Source: Umbelopsis ramanniana AG
Lineage: Eukaryota; Mucoromycota; Umbelopsidomycetes; Umbelopsidales; Umbelopsidaceae
Assembly: GCF_025399195.1 (NCBI RefSeq)
Contig: NW_026252104.1
Coordinates: 248,001 to 312,000 of the forward strand
Length of the DNA: 64,000 nt
Reading direction: 5' to 3'
Part shown: in pieces, positions 35,917-45,153 of the stretch
How positions within the stretch are numbered: position 1 is the stretch's first letter
Layout: the number at the start of each line of letters is the position of its first letter
Made by a program: the position numbers and the translations under genes
Notes under the pieces: generated by a model
Databases searched by the model: none
What the model was told of the DNA's origin: nothing
The model's input: the letters and a program-made list of their open reading frames with translations, nothing else

Positions 35917-37155
35917 TCAATCGTCGTCCTCATCAAGTTCGGTTTTGCTTAGGACAGCAAAGAAAAGAGGTCCCCAACCGTCGCTAACATCAGGTAGACA
36001 GATCCACCCGTATTTTGTCTTTTCACCAATGGGAAATCGTTTCTTCTTGAACTTGAGCACTTCGCATGCAAACGTGTCCTTTCCTTTCTTTTGCCGCTTT
36101 TTGAGTTCTTTCAGTACTTGAGCAATGACACCATCGTTTTCCACGTCACTCAATGAGCATGTAGCGTACAACAGCGTTCCACCAAAGCATAATGCCTCTA
36201 GTCCTCGTAGGACAAGTTGAACTTGTCGAGCTGCCATGGTCTTGCTATGGCCCGGCGTCCATTTCAAAAACTCGTCTAAGATGGTAAAATTACCGCTTTC
36301 CTCTGCCTTGCTAATGTCATGCAAGAGATGTCGCTCACTTGAACAAGGCGCATCAATCATCACTCTATCGTAAAATTCAGGTGTAAAAGTGTGCGATTTG
36401 GTAGCATCGAATCCAGTCACCTTCACGCTCTCACCCCCCTGTGGCGATATCTCTACCAGAGGAGCTGGGAGGTAATCTTTGAGTACATTGCGTAGACGCT
36501 TTCTCCGTTCGGGAGAGATCTCGTTACAATGTAAGATGCTGGTCTGTTTGGTTCCGCCGGTGAAAAGTCGTTGACAAAGAGCAATGGATTTACCACCGGG
36601 GGCAGAGCACATGTCCAGCACAACATGACCCGGTTCAATGTCCAGTGCCTCGGTGGCCAGGACGGAGGCAGCATCCAAGAGATAATAATTAGTTAGGTTG
36701 GTCATATCTTTGCTAGGCGAAGGAAATGGGAGGGGTTCCTTCTTCTTCTCCGTCGCACCACCTTCAGGGACCGTTGTCTTCACCGTAAGACAAGGAACTG
36801 ACACATAGTCCACGCGCTCAAGATCTCCTTGGACTGAGCCCAATACTTCTGGTAATAGGGACGAATCAGCAAACCGGTTGATCAAGGCAGAATATCGGGT
36901 TTGAGCTAGAAGGGCTGGTAAAAGTGAATTGTACCACCGATCATGTCCGTATTGGGTGGCATATTGTTCATAAAATGTGTTTTTAAGTGCCTGCAAACGC
37001 TCGTATTGCTTGGCTTTCGCTTTGGCACCTGCTTTTGATTTACTTGACGATCCGCTCGGTAAAGTATCGACAGTGGCGGAATCGAGCTCAGAAAGTGCTA
37101 AATCTTCTGCTAGCTTGTCTACAGCCTGATCAACAAAGAGTGGTTGGGCCATCAT
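35917..37155 (-). CDS. NOL1/NOP2/Sun-family RNA cytosine-5 methyltransferase (NSUN3/4-like)
   Basis: Single exon, 412 aa from the ATG at 37155 (two adjacent ATGs; the frame is open further upstream without another ATG). The Rossmann SAM site is VLDMCSAPGGKSIAL. The general acid/base motif IV is MIDAPCSSERHLLHD and the nucleophile motif VI is LLYATCSLSDVEN; the two Cys are typical of the family, one attacking C6 of the target cytosine, the other helping product release. The SSERH version of motif IV is nearer to NSUN3/NSUN4, which modify mitochondrial tRNA or rRNA, than to Nop2 or Trm4. The N-terminus is Ala/Lys-rich but not a clear presequence. It ends in an acidic tail (TELDEDDD). Neighbouring peptidyl-tRNA hydrolase is also a translation enzyme; the two are separate transcription units on one strand. 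Confidence 0.88.
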   Translation of the reverse strand: MMAQPLFVDQAVDKLAEDLALSELDSATVDTLPSGSSSKSKAGAKAKAKQYERLQALKNTFYEQYATQYGHDRWYNSLLPALLAQTRYSALINRFADSSLLPEVLGSVQGDLERVDYVSVPCLTVKTTVPEGGATEKKKEPLPFPSPSKDMTNLTNYYLLDAASVLATEALDIEPGHVVLDMCSAPGGKSIALCQRLFTGGTKQTSILHCNEISPERRKRLRNVLKDYLPAPLVEISPQGGESVKVTGFDATKSHTFTPEFYDRVMIDAPCSSERHLLHDISKAEESGNFTILDEFLKWTPGHSKTMAARQVQLVLRGLEALCFGGTLLYATCSLSDVENDGVIAQVLKELKKRQKKGKDTFACEVLKFKKKRFPIGEKTKYGWICLPDVSDGWGPLFFAVLSKTELDEDDD

Positions 37156-37452
37156 GATGAGGATTGACGGGCGTGAGGCTGGAAATGTATGTACGAGTTG
37201 TGACAATGGCAAGAACTGATAGCGCTCAGGTGTTTGACCTATTACTTTCCAAAAAAAAAAATTGTGACTGACTCAAAGGTTTTTGGCATTCGGTGCCTTA
37301 CACTTGAAGCTCCGCGATTCAAACGAATTGGACGATATTGATACATTATTTTTTGAGTTATGCTTATAAGGTCTATTCTAATCTATTGTACACTATTCAA
37401 TAACGCTTGAACATATCTTTTCTCTCGCCAGATAGTATGATTTGATTGTAAT

Positions 37453-38318
37453 TTACAAGTTTTCAGGGCTTTCTGAGGTATCTGTTTCCGAATCCACGGA
37501 TGTTGGCTTTGGCTTGCGCACTTTGGGTGCTTTAGATGCTTTGGGCGGCTGAGCCAACGTCTCCTTCAAGCAAAGACTATTAAGTGCATCTCCGGTTAAT
37601 AAAGGATAGACGGATTCCTGTAGCGCCTTCATTTCTGCTTCGGTAAGCTTTCCCAAGACAAAATCCGCAACCACATCAAACGATCGGTCGTCGATATCCT
37701 TTGGCGGCCGACCAATACCGATTCGAAGTCGTTTGAAGTCATCTGTACGCAGGTGCTTTGCGACTGATTTGATACCATTGTGACCGTTAGCAGAACCGCC
37801 ATTTTTCAAAGATACCTTGGCTAACGGTCGTTGTAAATCATCATGAATGACGTACAAATTAGAAAGCGGGACTTTGAGGTCGGCAACTAAGTGGAGATGC
37901 ATGTAAGCTGCTGTAACATACATTTCAATTGAGTCCTGAAAAATCTTACCTGCTTTTGCCACGCTAGGACCACACACGTTCATCAATAGCCTGGGTTTCA
38001 AAAGCGTGATATCCAATTCAGTGGTGACAGAGTTGACTGGATCGGTAGACCGGCTATGCGACTTGTCAGTAACCAAAAATTTTCCGTTTGCGCTGACCGC
38101 CTTCCAGTTTCTTTGTAATGTCCATGTCATGTTGAGTTGCTGTGCGATATGGTCCAGAATGACCATACCCACACTATGCCGTGTTAAAGGGTGTGTGTAA
38201 TTACCCAAGCCGACGATCTGCGTTTGCCAAGAAATATATCAATCATGTTAGTAGGTGATATGAAGGGTCACTAGAAAGGTGTTAAAGGTGCAATTACCAG
38301 GATGCGCTTGGTATGCAT
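37453..38318 (-). CDS. PTH1: peptidyl-tRNA hydrolase, bacterial (Pth1) type
   Basis: Two exons: 38318-38298 (seven codons, MHTKRIL) and 38217-37453, intron 80 nt (GTAATT...CGCAG). 261 aa. The tiny first exon is required: it restores the conserved start strand IVGLGNYTHPLTRHSVG with the catalytic His21 and substrate-binding Asn13. Further family marks are YVIHDDLQRPLAKVSLKNGG, GHNGIKSV and RLRIGIGRPP. The enzyme cleaves the ester between nascent peptide and tRNA in drop-off products, recycling tRNA, most often in mitochondria in fungi. A Lys/Pro/Ser-rich extension of about 35 residues follows the fold and has no known role. Confidence 0.93.
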
Positions 38319-39094
38319 TTGAAATGGTTGACAAATCAGACCTCAACATAACAACCCACTTTTTTTATGGCTTTTTTGTAAGAGGAAAAAAAAATTGGCC
38401 AAAGCGGAAATTGGAATTACTCAGGGCGGCCGCAGCAATACGTTACTGAAACTGCGGCAGCAGGCTCAAAGCGAGTGAAGGATGACAGATCGTAATAAAA
38501 AAATATAGGCAAAAATTTATATCAATTAATTGACAGGGAGGTTGAATACTTTTTGTAGTATAATGCGGCAATAAACGTTTAGTTCAAGCTCGTTTACATT
38601 CAATATCGCCAATGTATTTGATATGAAGTAATTTCTAGAAAATATCGGCATTGAATGCTTGAAAGGTTTCTTAACAGTGTCTTTTCACCAATCTCATTTT
38701 TGTACTTGTTAGATTTATTATTGTCGTTTTACATTGTATTAGTCTCTTTGTTCATGCTAAAAGAAGAAGATCCCATGAAAATAACTCGAATCAACAAGTT
38801 TTTGGTAAAGCGATAAAATAAAACAAAATGAAATACAACTAAAAAAAGTATTTATTCGAGAAGCAAAAACTTATTGCCATCTTTTACGCTGCAGTACCAA
38901 TCATCACTAACTGCGATTGAAAGAACCAAACATTCTATCCATTGCATTACTTTGGGCTGCTTTGGCTAATCCATCAATGTTTAATATCAAGATGTACATA
39001 AAAAAAAAGTAAACTATAGAAAAAAATGCCCGCATTGTCTCTAAAAGGGGTATTTATATCAGGAGCATCAACATACATCTGCTGGATTCCTTCA
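38319..39094. other. intergenic, no gene seen
   Basis: Promoter side of PTH1 and 3' flank of the LrgA-LrgB gene. AT-rich with A-tracts; no coding frame of note. Confidence 0.6.
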
Positions 39095-40961
39095 CTAAAA
39101 TCCAACCAACTGTCTCATAGTCTGAGGAATTACAGGAATAGATACAAGAATTACAAAAATGGTTCCAAAAATGACAAAAGATAAAGAAGCGATGGCGGCT
39201 GCGCGCGGGTTTGTTCGCAAAAGACTAGCTGTAGAGATGGCGTGTGAGGCGCTCCCCATGGATACGCCAATAGTGACATAGTCATCTTCCTTTACTCGCA
39301 AAAGCTTCAATAGGTATGGCCCTAAAATCGTGCCTAGAATGCCGGTCAAAATAACAAAGCAGACCGTAGAATTGGCATCGGCTTCCAACATGGTAGCGAC
39401 CACCATGGCTAGCGGTGTTGTCACAGACCTAACCAAAAAAAAAAGGGGTTTAAGTTTCAATGTAGTGTTATCAGATCCGTGTCGGGCATTGTGCTTACCG
39501 AGGAGCGAGAGAGAGAGATTTGGCGGGTGACACTCCTAAGGCATGAGCAAAGAGAGGCAAGGTGAACAGACTTGCAATAGACATGCAAAGTATAGTTAAT
39601 AGCATCTCGAATGCCTAGAAAAATCACAGCGCGTTAACAATGTGAGCGTCGTTTTTTTGAGTAAATCGATCATCCCCTGACTTACATGCTTTTTCAGCTC
39701 CTTCCTGTATCGGAACATGACGGTTGAAAGACTGATAATGCTGCAATCCAACAACGAGAATAGGACATCGCCAGCTCCAGGTATACGACCTTGAGAAGTC
39801 CCCTCCAAAAGAGTTAAATACCTCGCGCCGGTGGAATATTTAGACAGACCCGTCAGCAAGTTGCCTCCTTTGATGGCCTCGGTGACTTCCATACCCAACA
39901 TGACAATGGCCGAGGCACTAATGATAGGGTGAAGGAAAAAGCGAATACGTTCGGGAACTTGAAGCGCCAGGTAATAGGACAGAATCGTCATGGAAAGATA
40001 GAGGGGTAATAAAACGAGCAGGTAAATGGGTGAATCTGTGGATACAGGCAAGTAAATGATGAATGATATCACAAGCATAGTGATATATACAAGATGAGCA
40101 ATTTTCAAACGCTGCCAAATATATGATGTTGCTCTCTTCCATTTTGATTTGGCAGGTTGTTGCTCAAGTACGCCTTGTGTGGAGGACAGTGCTTCTGATT
40201 TATTGTCAACTGTTTCAGAGGGGTTATCTGTAGCATTGAGATGATCATCGTTTGGTAAATTGTATAGGCTTGGAGGACGGCCAAGTTGCAAGTCAGAAAT
40301 GGATGTAAGTATGGAGGAATCGGTCTTGGTGGGTATACGATTCAATTCAATTTCCTCAATCTGTTGTTCAGTTCCTTCCGTTTCCAATTGAAATTCGCGG
40401 TTGACATGCTGTGCTATCTGCTCGGCATCGTCCGTTCTGGCAATATCTTCATCTCGCTTTCGAGATAGGTATTTGAAGGGTGATACTATGCGGAAGGCAC
40501 GTACGAGCAAGGTGGATGCCGTCACAAAGCAAAGATAGCCTACAACTTTTAGAAGTGAGGCCAAATCAGTATCCTCTTAGAAATAAGGAAAAAAAAAGAT
40601 CAAATGACTCAAACTTACTAAAGACAACGGCAATTTCACCAACTTCTTTCGCAGTAGGCCGCTCAATTGTAGGCAAGTTCAGGAAGGAAGGCATTAAAAA
40701 GATATTGATCCAGCGCAGAACAAATCCAGTGCCGGGCTCAAGAACGGATACCAGCTTGGAAGTTCGTCGAGCATCGAGGCGGTCAAAGATAAGGAGTAAA
40801 ACGAACAATAACAGCATACTGGCTACACTGGCCGGAAACGACCGCAGAGGTGGAATGTGCTTAAGGACGACATCCACACCCCACATTACGCAAAACAAAG
40901 AAACAATGACAAGCGGAACATGACACCAGTCTCTAAAGATTCGTTCCTTGCTCCACTTCAT
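39095..40961 (-). CDS. LrgA-LrgB fused membrane protein (CidA/CidB; PLGG1-like)
   Basis: Four exons: 40961-40619, 40575-39686, 39614-39499 and 39428-39095; 560 aa in frame. Residues 1-160 are an LrgA-like half with about four membrane helices. A hydrophilic loop rich in Asp, Glu, Ser and Thr (about 165-260) follows, then an LrgB-like half with many helices and the family signatures SLSLAPRSVTTPLAM, GPYLLKLL and GSASHAISTASLL. Bacterial LrgA and LrgB are separate proteins tied to murein hydrolase control and pyruvate uptake; in plants the fused chloroplast protein PLGG1 exchanges glycolate and glycerate. A fungal member cannot act on murein, so a small-organic-acid transporter is the likelier role (inference). 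The membrane in which it sits is not evident. Confidence 0.87.
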
Positions 40962-41225
40962 TCCAATGCCGGGGATAGAGAGACTTTGGGTCCTCTAGAA
41001 TTTGCCCCGACTTATCGGGTAAAGATTTTTGACAGTGAGAGGCAAAGCTCCGACAGTCAAAACAGATGTGGTAGGTAATCAGATGGCCCATCGTTGCCAG
41101 AAAATAAAACAATATTTACAAGTTTTTTTAAAACGTCTAGCACAGAAAACAAAAAAGTAATTATCTTAACGCTATTTTGATGTAATCCTTTCGCAAATGT
41201 GTGTATAAGGCCACGTTCTCTTCTG

Positions 41226-42212
41226 TTACCACTGCAACTCGGCAGTGGATTTTTCATTATCGAAGCTGTGGGTCATCGATCCCCTGTAAAGCTCCTTGAT
41301 CACTTTTCCGCCGATCAGCGATTGGTCTACAATGGCCTCACAGTGGCATGGACTGACTCTGCCATACCATACTCCTCTACGGCCTTCGTTTGTATACAGA
41401 ATAACGTTTCCAGCAAACTTGTGGCCTGGCGGATAAATGGGTAAGCACATGGTCTAGGTACGGAACAAAATTTCCAACAGCAGTTTTATGCTGGACCAAA
41501 AAAAAAAAACCTCACCTCCTATATGACTAACCATAACCAGAGCTGCTCCACCCTCGCCTTCATGTATGTCTCTTTGACGTAATATGTGATCGAACTCTTG
41601 AGCGAGGATAGGTGCTGTCACACCGCAACGCTTGTCACGCCGGCGATGCGAGCAGAGAAGGATCATCGACGTATACATATTTTTAACCACAGCGAGTTCA
41701 GAGTTGCCTTTCAGATCTGGCATTTCAGTGCTTGCTTGGGTGGGCAGTGGTGTGGCTAAGAAAAGTTCGTAAAATTGGGCAACATTTTTGGTTGTGACAT
41801 TGGATACCAGAATATTATCAGGAAGTACAACAATATCCGTACTGCCAGGCAGAGTTGAGTGGGTGGCGGTTAAGGAGCTGTTGGTGGTAAGGATCCGGAA
41901 AGGAGGGGAAACCTTGTTCAAATGGTCCAGAAGGGCAGCGGTCACCGTGCCCTTATCATCGTCAATATGCGAGGGCCAATCTGATTTTCCTGTAGCGATC
42001 AAGACGTGGCGAGCATAGGGTTTAGTAGACCCTAAAAGAGGTGTGGTATTGTCAATCTTGAGGTAAGATGGGAATTGTTTATGGTCATGGCATGGATCCG
42101 GGCAGGCAAGACACAATTCCTCTTGGGTTAAAATGTCCTTGGGAGGCAACAAATCGTCTGGTGAAGCAGTACGAGAGATAGCAGTTTTGATTGCTGAGAA
42201 TATACCAGACAT
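41226..42212 (-). CDS. Apd1/Aim32-type thioredoxin-like ferredoxin (sucrase/ferredoxin-like)
   Basis: Two exons: 42212-41516 and 41425-41226 (91-nt intron with GTGAGG and CCAG borders); 298 aa. Apd1-family proteins hold a [2Fe-2S] cluster with two Cys and two His. Both motifs are present: C-x8-C at 187 and 196 (LLCSHRRRDKRCGV) and H-x3-H at 230 and 234 (SHIGGHKFAGNVILY), the latter split by the intron. An N-terminal Cys-rich motif, LCLACPDPCHDH, is also typical. In yeast Apd1 is cytosolic and Aim32 mitochondrial; they are redox proteins linked to copper, hydroxyurea or thiol stress. The start at 42212 is chosen because the open frame upstream (to 42317) adds a hydrophobic stretch that reads as translated CT-rich leader; a membrane anchor there cannot be excluded. 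Confidence 0.88.
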
Positions 42213-42343
42213 TATGAGTAACCCAAGCAATAGGAAGAACGCAAGTAAAAAGAACCAAGGGTTTGAATATTTCGTCTCTGGAAAAAAATAAAAAAAAATC
42301 CCAAATTTGACTGGCACTTTATATTTTATCAGATCTTGTTTAT

Positions 42344-42592
42344 TTAGTAAGGCGTCCCACAGGCGTACAGAAAATCTTGTTGCTGGGGATTTGCAAGGGG
42401 TTTCACGGTTAGAGCGCGGTCAATCGGTGGGGTTGAAGAATTGACAATAGAGTTAATTTGCTTGACAAGCGTCAAGTTGTCACAATTAAGAACGCAGCAC
42501 AGCTCCGGATAACCGCGTTGATGAAGTACCACATCCCCGTCTCTCCGTAATCCCGCAAATTGTTGCAGAATGACGCCACACAATCGCCTCAT
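42344..42592 (-). CDS. possible small protein, 82 aa
   Basis: Unrecognised. The frame is open from the stop at 42344 to beyond 42700, but the first ATG is at 42592 (MRRLCGVILQQFAG). The segment LRRDGDVVLHQRGYPELCCV and a following VKQINSIV helix look protein-like, and alternation of basic and hydrophobic residues faintly recalls a small ribosomal protein such as L30; I do not trust that. The ING start codon lies only 88 nt away on the other strand, so if both are real they share a very short divergent promoter. Confidence 0.3.
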   Translation of the reverse strand: MRRLCGVILQQFAGLRRDGDVVLHQRGYPELCCVLNCDNLTLVKQINSIVNSSTPPIDRALTVKPLANPQQQDFLYACGTPY

Positions 42593-42679
42593 TGGACGGT
42601 CACGGGGTTCCTCAACAAATCCAACCCAATTTCCGTGACTTTGGAGTTTTCGAAAGTTCACCGGTGCTACTGCAAGATC

Positions 42680-44002
42680 ATGACCGCCGTTAAGAAGGCA
42701 GCCGATAGCTTAAGTTATCTCAACGATTACTCGGATAGTATGTATAGTTGACACGAAATGGAGGGAGAATTGTGAATTAAATCGACGCTTTTGCATTGTA
42801 GCAACAGAAGCTCTTCCGTTGGAGTTACATCGCAATTATACACTCATTCGACAGTTGGATGAAAGCGCAGAAGGTGAGAATATGGTCAATGAGAACTCGT
42901 TATTCAGTGGTACTCATGTTTCATCACGCTATGATTAGATCTTATGTCGACCGTAGCAGATGAATGTAAAGTTCTTACCGACAACAAAAAACTCAGCCGA
43001 GAAGAGCGATTGGAAAAGCTCAGGAATGTCAGCAGTCTTTTGAATGAGACTGTCAAGCGAGGAGAAGAAAAGTTTGCCTTGGCGAAAAGCACTTATGATA
43101 CGGTATGTACGATACGATATTATATTCGGGAATACTGTTGGACCACGTCTCACAATGAACCAACTCGCCAAAATAGATTGATCGTCACTGTAGTCGATTG
43201 GACAATGATTTGCAAAAGTTTGAAGACGAGCAATTGATCGGGCCGGGTAGAACCAGCATAACACAAGCATCTGCTTCGGAGGATGATCGGGAGACAGGAG
43301 GTAGGTGGTTACAGCCGGAGCCAGCATCAGCCAACATGAAATAAACTGACTAAACCATATCTATCTCTCCCCCCTCATAGATAAAAGTAAGCATTCACCA
43401 CCATTGTGGATATGCGTTGTCTCCGGTATACTGACCATATGTTGCTTTTTCTATAGAACGAAAAGGGAATGTTGAAGGTGCAATCATTCGGTCGTCCCTT
43501 ACACCAAGAAATGATACAAAAATCTCCAAGAATTATAAAAGCGGACGATCAGGCAATAAGAAGCGGGAGAAGAAGGCAAAGGCAGCTTTGGAAGAAGATC
43601 AAGTGGGAACCAGTGGGTTTGGCTTCGGCAGTTCGGCAGAAAATGTGCAAGTGTAAGTAGAGTATGTGTTCGCTCAACTCGATGTTCATCGTTAGCTCAA
43701 TTTTTGGTTTATCTCAGTGCGGTGGCCATCAGTGATATGCCAGTAGACCCGAATGAGCCAGTGTACTGCTTTTGCCGACAGGTATCCTATGGCGAAATGG
43801 TGGCATGTGATAATGACGAGGTATGTAGGTATAGCGGTTATATGAATGACTATGCTACGGACTGACGAGATTTTTTTTGTTATAGTGCGAAATTGAATGG
43901 TTTCATTTACCATGTGTGAAGCTGACATCTGTGCCACGGGGCAAATGGTATTGCGACAACTGTGCACCCAAAATGCAAAGCAAGTTGAAGCGGCTGTCTT
44001 AA
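42680..44002 (+). CDS. ING-family PHD-finger chromatin protein with a 6-nt micro-exon
   Basis: Eight exons: 42680-42737, 42802-42873, 42939-43102, 43177-43300, 43381-43386, 43457-43652, 43718-43820 and 43886-44002; 279 aa. N-terminal ING helices (about 1-105) include [20 protein letters not shown] and [21 protein letters not shown] basic Ser/Lys-rich linker follows, then a PHD finger at 223-270: [20 protein letters not shown] ... EWFHLPCV ... GKWYCDNC, with the aromatic and Asp residues that read trimethylated H3K4. ING proteins are subunits of histone acetyltransferase or Rpd3-type deacetylase complexes (yeast Yng1, Yng2 and Pho23). The 6-nt exon is flanked by a polypyrimidine-TCATAG acceptor and a GTAAGC donor; leaving it out keeps the frame (GERKG instead of GDKKRKG). 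The linker resembles a nuclear localisation signal. Confidence 0.92.
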
Positions 44003-45153
44003 AGCAGAACGTAAAAGGTAGTAGAGTGTGGGGGAAGCGAAAAAAGAGAACACCTCAAAAGAGTCTCCCCCAAAAAGAGGCACATTAGTGAACCTTGCGT
44101 GCACTGACAAAAGAGAGTTCACTGTCCAGGTCTGAGCGCTTTGAGCACCGTGAGATTCCTGCTCTTGATTGGACAAGCTGACAATGATACCCGCCCCTCC
44201 ATTTTAACTCATGACGCCCAAAAAATTATGTATTAATTGCTTCGACCCTCTTCTACTTTTCATATTTGCGGGCCATGGCTTTTGATAAGACAACTTGTCC
44301 TCGGTGGAGAAAAGAAGTAGCCTGCTGCAGGCTTTTGAAAAACCACAGCTATTGTAATCTCCGCTCATCTACATTAACTGCATAGACTAGTAGTATTTTG
44401 GTGTTGTGTTTATTAAAATCCCAAGTTTTCAACAACGCAAATATCACCCCGTTCCAGATTTTTAGCTACAATGACGTTGCATATGACTTGTAGTGTTTAT
44501 TTCCATCCGCACGTCGAAAAAAGGGAAAAACACCGTGGGATGGTGGGTGGTGTGATGAATCCGAAAACATCGTCATGCATGACAATTATGACAAGGCACC
44601 ATTTGCAGTAGTCTTTCACGATTTTTTGACAGATTGGCCTTCTCAACTCGTGGAGGGATAAGCAAGGATGGGGATATTGGAATACGAGAATTTGTGTGTC
44701 CGTGCCTCATAGGGCTGATACGTCATGTGTGGAGTCTGTCCTCCCCTCCAAACGAGAAGTGCCAAGTTATTTTGCACTGAGCGATGGAATAGAATTAGGT
44801 TCCTAAATAGAAGATATTAAAAAATAATGGGAAGGGCACCCAAGCCAACGTCGAGGTTGAAATGGCCGATAAAGCCAATCTGCAGCTTCTAAGAAGCGAT
44901 AATCACGGGGAGAGCCAAAATTTGTGACTTCTTGGAGCTTGAATGTCTTCGATTGGCCCTGTTTCAATGCTTTTGAACTTTGATGACTCCACAGAAGAGC
45001 CCGCGTGCTTGGGGTTCAACTTTTAGGCCTTTTTGAACGCGCGCCGTTGTCTCTTCTCCCTCCCAAACACTACCCTTTTCCCGTGGTATCGAGTTACCTG
45101 CCAGTCCATTGTGACATCCTCTCTAGCCTTCCGATCCCCGCCACTGGTCAGCC
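44003..45153. other. intergenic, no gene seen
   Basis: 3' flank of the ING gene and promoter of the FAR1-type regulator. Mixed composition; a CT-rich segment precedes 45154. No RNA gene or repeat noticed. Confidence 0.6.

Noticed and set aside
42560-42751. Plus-strand frame running into the ING start
   Set aside because: The part before 42680 is only open leader; ING homology begins at the ATG of [10 protein letters not shown].
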